DNA of 40,338 nucleotides from a virus: positions 1-40,338 of the IMG/VR virus record IMGVR_UViG_3300043409_002307; one strand, given 5' to 3'. The notes beneath the pieces are model-generated. The model did no database searches and had not been told where the DNA came from. It was given only the letters and a program-made list of their open reading frames with translations. The translations under genes and the position numbers were made by a program. Positions 36,822-40,338 of the stretch are shown piece by piece (the stretch's first letter is position 1; each line of letters opens with the position of its first letter).

Positions 36822-38024
36822 ATGGCATTTACAGCAGAGAGTTTGATCCCAATTTTAGGCATGGAGCTATTGCGTCCAAGACCTAATTACATCGCGAGAA
36901 CAGTCTTTGAACCTCAACAAGTATGGGACGCTTCAGCCCAGCCAGGTAAACAGGTTAGACTTGATCGATACGGCTTTTTTGGTGCTGATGGTTCACTAAC
37001 TAAAGATGCCCGCCGCCGCCGTCCAGACCAATTAATTGGTGCCAATAATTCCCGCCAATTAAACAAGCAAGAATTATTTATCGACATTGATGAATTCACT
37101 GGTCCAGGTGGCGGGGATATCAATGATCCTAACAAACCAGGGAATATCAGAATTAGTTTTGAGAATATTATGCTCCAACAGCGTAATCTCTACGATCCTA
37201 ATGTGTTTCAAGACCCAACCCGTCGCCATCAATTTCACCAATCGATCGGCTCCGAGTCGCTCCTAGACGATTACCAACGTTGGATGGATAGCGTCTACAT
37301 CAATGAAGCGATGCAAGTCACCCGTCGATACAACCCTGGCGACGTAGCCGATGGTGGAACCTATGCGAGCGGTCCGGCTAAATTCGATGTCAACAACGAT
37401 CTTGAGACCATCGTTGAACAACTCAAACTAGCCAATGTTCCCACGTTTAGCGATGGTCTATACCGCGCGTTGGTGCATCCGACATTTTTGAAACATCTCC
37501 GCCAGGATGACAAGTTCACTCAGGTAGCGCGTTACCCAGGATTCAGCCCGATCGCTAGCATGTGCGACCCTAATAACGCATTCGCACCGTTAAACATGCC
37601 TCATCCTAACAACGTGAACGCGATGAATAATCCTAACACGTTGGCATTTTACGGCTCTCTGGTAGGTCAGAATCCAGGAATGGGTACTCTCAATCAAGAG
37701 ATGTTCCCCACTGGATTTGTATTCGGCGGTGTGCGGTTCTTTGAATCTAACAACATTCCTACCGAGTTAGTACCTTTGAACTATACCAGTTCGACTAATC
37801 CCACTAAGCATCCAACTGGACTAGTTAACCGTGAGGGTTTCCCTGGTATATTCTTTGGTCAACAACTCATTGGCGAAGCATTAGCCACTAACGAACCCGT
37901 TCGATGTAAAGTCAATGGCAATGACGATTACGGTCGATTTGCTATTATGATCTGGCAGTGCTTTGGTGGATGGAGTCTACTTAATCCTGACTTTGGGATT
38001 GTGGCTCGTAGTTACGGCAACTAA
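36822..38024 (+). CDS. Major capsid protein
   Basis: 400 aa. Position after portal and scaffold-like genes, strong own promoter region after a terminator, and size all fit the major capsid protein. Content agrees with the HK97 fold: an N-terminal arm (AFTAESLIPILGMELL), an Arg-rich stretch (KDARRRRPDQL), a DYQRWMDSVYINEAMQVTRRYN spine-like helix, the sequence SDGLYRALVHPTFLKHLRQDDKF typical of capsid proteins of this group, and a C-terminal RFAIMIWQCFGGWSLLNPDFGI. It forms the icosahedral shell. The fold is inferred from these patterns only. Confidence 0.8.
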   Translation: MAFTAESLIPILGMELLRPRPNYIARTVFEPQQVWDASAQPGKQVRLDRYGFFGADGSLTKDARRRRPDQLIGANNSRQLNKQELFIDIDEFTGPGGGDINDPNKPGNIRISFENIMLQQRNLYDPNVFQDPTRRHQFHQSIGSESLLDDYQRWMDSVYINEAMQVTRRYNPGDVADGGTYASGPAKFDVNNDLETIVEQLKLANVPTFSDGLYRALVHPTFLKHLRQDDKFTQVARYPGFSPIASMCDPNNAFAPLNMPHPNNVNAMNNPNTLAFYGSLVGQNPGMGTLNQEMFPTGFVFGGVRFFESNNIPTELVPLNYTSSTNPTKHPTGLVNREGFPGIFFGQQLIGEALATNEPVRCKVNGNDDYGRFAIMIWQCFGGWSLLNPDFGIVARSYGN

Positions 38025-38039
38025 TCGATCAATAATTCT

Positions 38040-38061
38040 GGCTAGGTAAAATTAACTAGCC
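38040..38061. other. Small inverted repeat after the capsid gene
   Basis: GGCTAG (38040-38045) pairs with CTAGCC (38056-38061) around a 10-nt A/T loop. It is too short for a strong terminator and may allow readthrough into the next gene. Confidence 0.3.
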
Positions 38062-38084
38062 TAAACCACCCACTATTTAAACTC

Positions 38085-38798
38085 ATGAGTCTAATTAATT
38101 ACAGCGATGTCACAGGGCAGATTCTTGACGGCAAGGACAAAGATACTATCAACTTGCATAATGGTTACTACCTCAGGGAGGCTGTAGGCTATGCCAAAAT
38201 TACCAGCACCCCACAGAACAACATCCCAATCTATTTACCCTCACAAGCGCAAGCAGGTGGGGAATTGGTAACTAATCCCGATCAATTGCTAGTCCTACCA
38301 GCAGGGGCAATTATCAACCGCATTGCTCTCAGATTGCCAAAACTTGAGAATAACAAAACCGCTCAGTATGGCAACCTACCAGATAAGTCCACTCTGATTG
38401 GCACCACTGGCGAACTAGTCAAGGTTGGCGCGGCGGGAGTATTCACCACTACCGAACCAGCAATTGCGGCGGTATCTGGTGCATACGTCCCCAACGCTAG
38501 CAAAGCTGTTAACCGTGGCATTGCGAGCAGTGCTGACGTTGCGGCTAGTGGGTTGGTAACTCTTGGAGCGGCTACCCAATACAACTTGCTGGTATCAAAC
38601 GCTGGTAGCACGGCTGCGGGTACTGGTATTTCGACTAGTGCGGGTGATGCTTTCGCGATCGTGCAGATTTGTTGGTACGAAGTTCAGCCAGCCCCAACTT
38701 ATGAAATGATGGGATATCAGTCTAAGCTAAAAGGTATCTATGCATCATCAAATGGTGGTATAGCTTTTGTTGCTCCAGTGTCCTTACCGGGCAATTAG
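38085..38798 (+). CDS. Second head protein (decoration or minor capsid)
   Basis: 237 aa, 60 nt after the capsid gene. Composition is Ala-, Gly-, Ser-, Thr- and Asn-rich with beta-type alternation (IPIYLPSQAQAGGELV, TQYNLLVSNAGST), typical of head decoration or tail proteins. It starts MSLINYSDVTGQILDG and ends AFVAPVSLPGN, with no catalytic motif. Its place right after the capsid gene makes a decoration protein the best guess. Confidence 0.65.
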   Translation: MSLINYSDVTGQILDGKDKDTINLHNGYYLREAVGYAKITSTPQNNIPIYLPSQAQAGGELVTNPDQLLVLPAGAIINRIALRLPKLENNKTAQYGNLPDKSTLIGTTGELVKVGAAGVFTTTEPAIAAVSGAYVPNASKAVNRGIASSADVAASGLVTLGAATQYNLLVSNAGSTAAGTGISTSAGDAFAIVQICWYEVQPAPTYEMMGYQSKLKGIYASSNGGIAFVAPVSLPGN

Positions 38799-39002
38799 AG
38801 CGGGCAGGATTTAAGAATCGGATTGTTTTTTTGATGTGTCATAGAATTATCAGGGTTGCAGTCGTTTGCTCATCATCGGCGGTAGCTGTCCGAACGGACT
38901 AGACTGATGCCTCAAGATTGAATAATACTGTCTCTGGATGGTGGTCTTTGACCGTCGCCGTTTCCCGTATTCGCCCTTGTTCTTTAATTATGCCTGAATA
39001 AA
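38799..39002. other. Non-coding gap between head genes and the DinD-like gene
   Basis: Only short frames are seen, the longest about 22 codons (near 38836), and none looks coding. No tRNA shape is recognised. The gap ends at the palindrome at 39003. It contains GTTTTTTTGATGTGTC near 38824-38840. Confidence 0.5.
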
Positions 39003-39040
39003 ACTATCCCCACTGTGACCGAAATCACAGTGGGGATAGT
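39003..39040. terminator. Terminator containing CRP-like operator (site 6)
   Basis: ACTATCCCCACTGTGA and TCACAGTGGGGATAGT pair perfectly (16-bp arms) around CCGAAA. The core 39014-39029 is a perfect TGTGA-N6-TCACA dyad. On the minus strand the stem is followed by TTTTATT, so it can end the transcript of the gene at 39057. It may have both roles or derive from one another. Confidence 0.7.
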
Positions 39041-39056
39041 AGTTTAAAATTAGATT

Positions 39057-39869
39057 CTACTGTCCGATTAGCCTTTGACGAACATTCCCATAAACAATGC
39101 CAATAGCCTCATCTAGCCGTTCTGGAGTGACGTATTCTGACGTTGCGGCTCTTGTGACTGGTACCATTAGATCGTCTCTCCCAGCCTTGCGGAGGGCATC
39201 GGTGAACTGCTTCATTGACTTGAGTTTTTGCCCCGTCCGTTTCTGCCCCTCGGATTTTAATTGTTCGGCTGATAGAATGCGATCGGTAGTATTCTCGGAG
39301 AAATTAACCACTTCGGTGACTGGCACCTCAATCGTCACAACGGCATCAGGACGACCCTCTAGCATAAGCAAAGTCTGAAAACCGTGCAATGCTAATCGAG
39401 CGTCCTGCATCATCGTTACGTCCTTGCGTAGCTGCAATATCTGAACCTCTAGCTCTAATTCCCGAATCCGATCGTTCTGAGCTGGGATGACTACTTCAGC
39501 CTTTCGGGTCTGCATTGCAAAATACCCTTGCGCCATCGCTACCACATCCTTCTCAGGATCGGAGTTCATCGCGACAACGTAGCAAGCAAATCGGGATAAT
39601 TCGTAGTCTACAACTTCCGTTATCTTACCGCCTTGGTTTGACGGCTTATGCACTTGCATGACGTGCTCTGTAATGTCATGTCCTTGGTTTTCCATTGAGC
39701 GAATAGCGCGATTCATTGCTTTTTCGCCGTACTGCCAAGATTTGTACCCAAACCACTTCATCAATTCTCGTGCTGTCCAATATTCCGAGCCATCAGCGCG
39801 GTATCCGCGAATCGCATCAAACGGACTAGGTTGATTGAAATTAGGCGTTACAATACTATTATTAGACAT
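39057..39869 (-). CDS. DinD/Bro-like phage regulator (copy 2)
   Basis: 270 aa, a paralog of the 4919-5710 product. Shared parts: SPFDAIRGYR, EYWTARELMKWFGYKSW, YELSRFACYVVAMNSDPEK and the coiled coil PAQNDRIRELELEVQILQL, then a diverged middle and a helical C-terminal domain. The DinD-type N-terminal fold and the antirepressor-like organisation suggest DNA binding and control of phage genes. It has a type B leader, matching the Bro-N gene at 25074 and not its own paralog. It ends at the palindrome at 39003. Confidence 0.75.
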   Translation of the reverse strand: MSNNSIVTPNFNQPSPFDAIRGYRADGSEYWTARELMKWFGYKSWQYGEKAMNRAIRSMENQGHDITEHVMQVHKPSNQGGKITEVVDYELSRFACYVVAMNSDPEKDVVAMAQGYFAMQTRKAEVVIPAQNDRIRELELEVQILQLRKDVTMMQDARLALHGFQTLLMLEGRPDAVVTIEVPVTEVVNFSENTTDRILSAEQLKSEGQKRTGQKLKSMKQFTDALRKAGRDDLMVPVTRAATSEYVTPERLDEAIGIVYGNVRQRLIGQ

Positions 39870-39955
39870 CTTGCTACTTGCACTAGTGAATGTTGAGAGG
39901 CGATGGATCTGGTAGATCCATCGCCTTTCTATTGTACCCTAATCCGATAGATCGT
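39870..39955 (-). promoter_or_regulatory. Promoter and hairpin leader, type B (copy 2)
   Basis: Minus strand: ATAGACGATCTAT, 10 nt, TACAAT (39931-39936), AGAAAG, a 12-bp stem GGCGATGGATCT/AGATCCATCGCC (39899-39910 with 39914-39925), then TCAACATTCACTAGT and AAGTAGCAAGATG. Almost all parts match the leader at 25004-25073, while the stem sequence differs. Confidence 0.75.
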
Positions 39956-39962
39956 CTATCAG

Positions 39963-40338
39963 CTAGTAATAGCTACCCCCGAACGCCGTCACAATGACCG
40001 GATTGGCGATCGCTGTACTCAATGCCGCTCTCAACTCCCAGCCAGAAGGGATGCGGATCGATCGAGTACCTGACAGCGAATTAAGCGGGGAGTTGGTCAA
40101 TGGTAGCAATACTGTAATCGGCGCGTCTGTACCAATGGCGGTGATAGATGGTATATTAGTGCGAGATATTAGCCTAGATTGCCCCTGAGTACCTGTTACA
40201 CTGTATAGGTATAGATTTAGGACTGTAGCAACCATTACCCCTGTAGGCTGGATCTCGATGGTTTCTATCAACGATCCTGGGTCGCTTGCGGTTAGTAGAG
40301 TTTTGGGGACTAATGTGCTAGTGGGCAACAACTCACCT
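39963..40338 (-). CDS. Tail or virion protein (5' end at the window edge)
   Basis: The frame is open to the right edge. Starts TTG at 40331 or 40328 give 122-121 aa. The residues (TLVPKTLLTASDPGSLIETIEI, then VMVATVLNLYLYSV, ending VIVTAFGGSYY) are beta-rich and fibre-like, as in the other minus-strand tail genes. With the window closed into a circle the TTG is preceded by AGAAGG, a good Shine-Dalgarno sequence spanning the junction. If the map is not circular, the true start lies outside. Role inferred from composition. Confidence 0.65.
   Translation of the reverse strand, partial: GELLPTSTLVPKTLLTASDPGSLIETIEIQPTGVMVATVLNLYLYSVTGTQGQSRLISRTNIPSITAIGTDAPITVLLPLTNSPLNSLSGTRSIRIPSGWELRAALSTAIANPVIVTAFGGSYY

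Noticed and set aside
38799-39002. Possible tRNA or small RNA gene
   Set aside because: I could not build a cloverleaf with a T-arm consensus; no promoter is seen.
1-40338. Integrated prophage
   Set aside because: No integrase, attachment sites or host flanking genes are visible, and the two ends appear to join.

Overview
The window looks like an essentially complete genome of a tailed phage that infects a cyanobacterium. It carries a large terminase, portal, candidate scaffold, major capsid protein, lysis genes, a replication module and a nucleotide-metabolism module. CGATCG and the cyanobacterial HIP1 octamer GCGATCGC are frequent, and several hypothetical genes are of a kind I associate with cyanobacteria and their phages. 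I see no integrase, tape-measure, tail-tube or DNA polymerase gene. The lack of a tape measure fits a podovirus better than a long-tailed phage, but that is inference. The two window ends appear to join: the partial minus-strand gene at the left edge would stop two codons past base 1 if base 1 follows base 40338, and the minus-strand gene at the right edge would then gain a Shine-Dalgarno sequence and a TTG start. A circular (or circularly permuted) 40.3 kb map is therefore likely.

Layout. 1-4425 (minus) is a tightly packed block of tail or fibre proteins with repeated modules, a helix-hairpin-helix-like protein and a holin-like protein; one small SWIM-like gene lies on the opposite strand. 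4471-6680 holds lysis-type genes (coiled coil plus membrane anchor, L,D-transpeptidase-like enzyme), a RusA resolvase and a DinD-like regulator. 6756-7768 is a minus-strand cluster of small unknown genes. 7850-20204 (plus) is the replication and recombination region: ERF annealing protein, primase-helicase, two SF2 helicases, a DNA methyltransferase, a PP-loop ATPase of the PAPS-reductase type, a beta sliding clamp, HU and dCTP deaminase. 20225-24554 has an intein-containing B12-dependent ribonucleotide reductase and ThyX. 24591-26636 has one unknown minus-strand gene, a Bro-N regulator and a related cyanobacterial-type gene. 26844-38798 is morphogenesis: two coiled-coil proteins, small terminase, large terminase, portal, scaffold-like, internal-protein-like, capsid and a second head protein. 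It is interrupted on the minus strand by a 709-codon frame for a putative virion protein and a second Bro-N gene. 39057-40338 (minus) has a second DinD-like gene and the start of the tail block, which continues at base 942 if the map is circular.

How the parts work together. RNR, dCTP deaminase and ThyX would supply dTTP. The primase-helicase, clamp, HU, ERF and RusA would replicate and recombine the genome, probably with a host polymerase. Regulation is the most unusual part. Four DinD/Bro-N genes share two kinds of 5' leader, each with a promoter followed by a hairpin, and the leader type does not follow the protein type. Six intergenic sites match TGTGA-NNN-AAATCAC on the plus strand, most of them upstream of plus-strand transcription units, and two of these lie in a 48-bp direct repeat. 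Together they suggest a phage-wide regulatory circuit.
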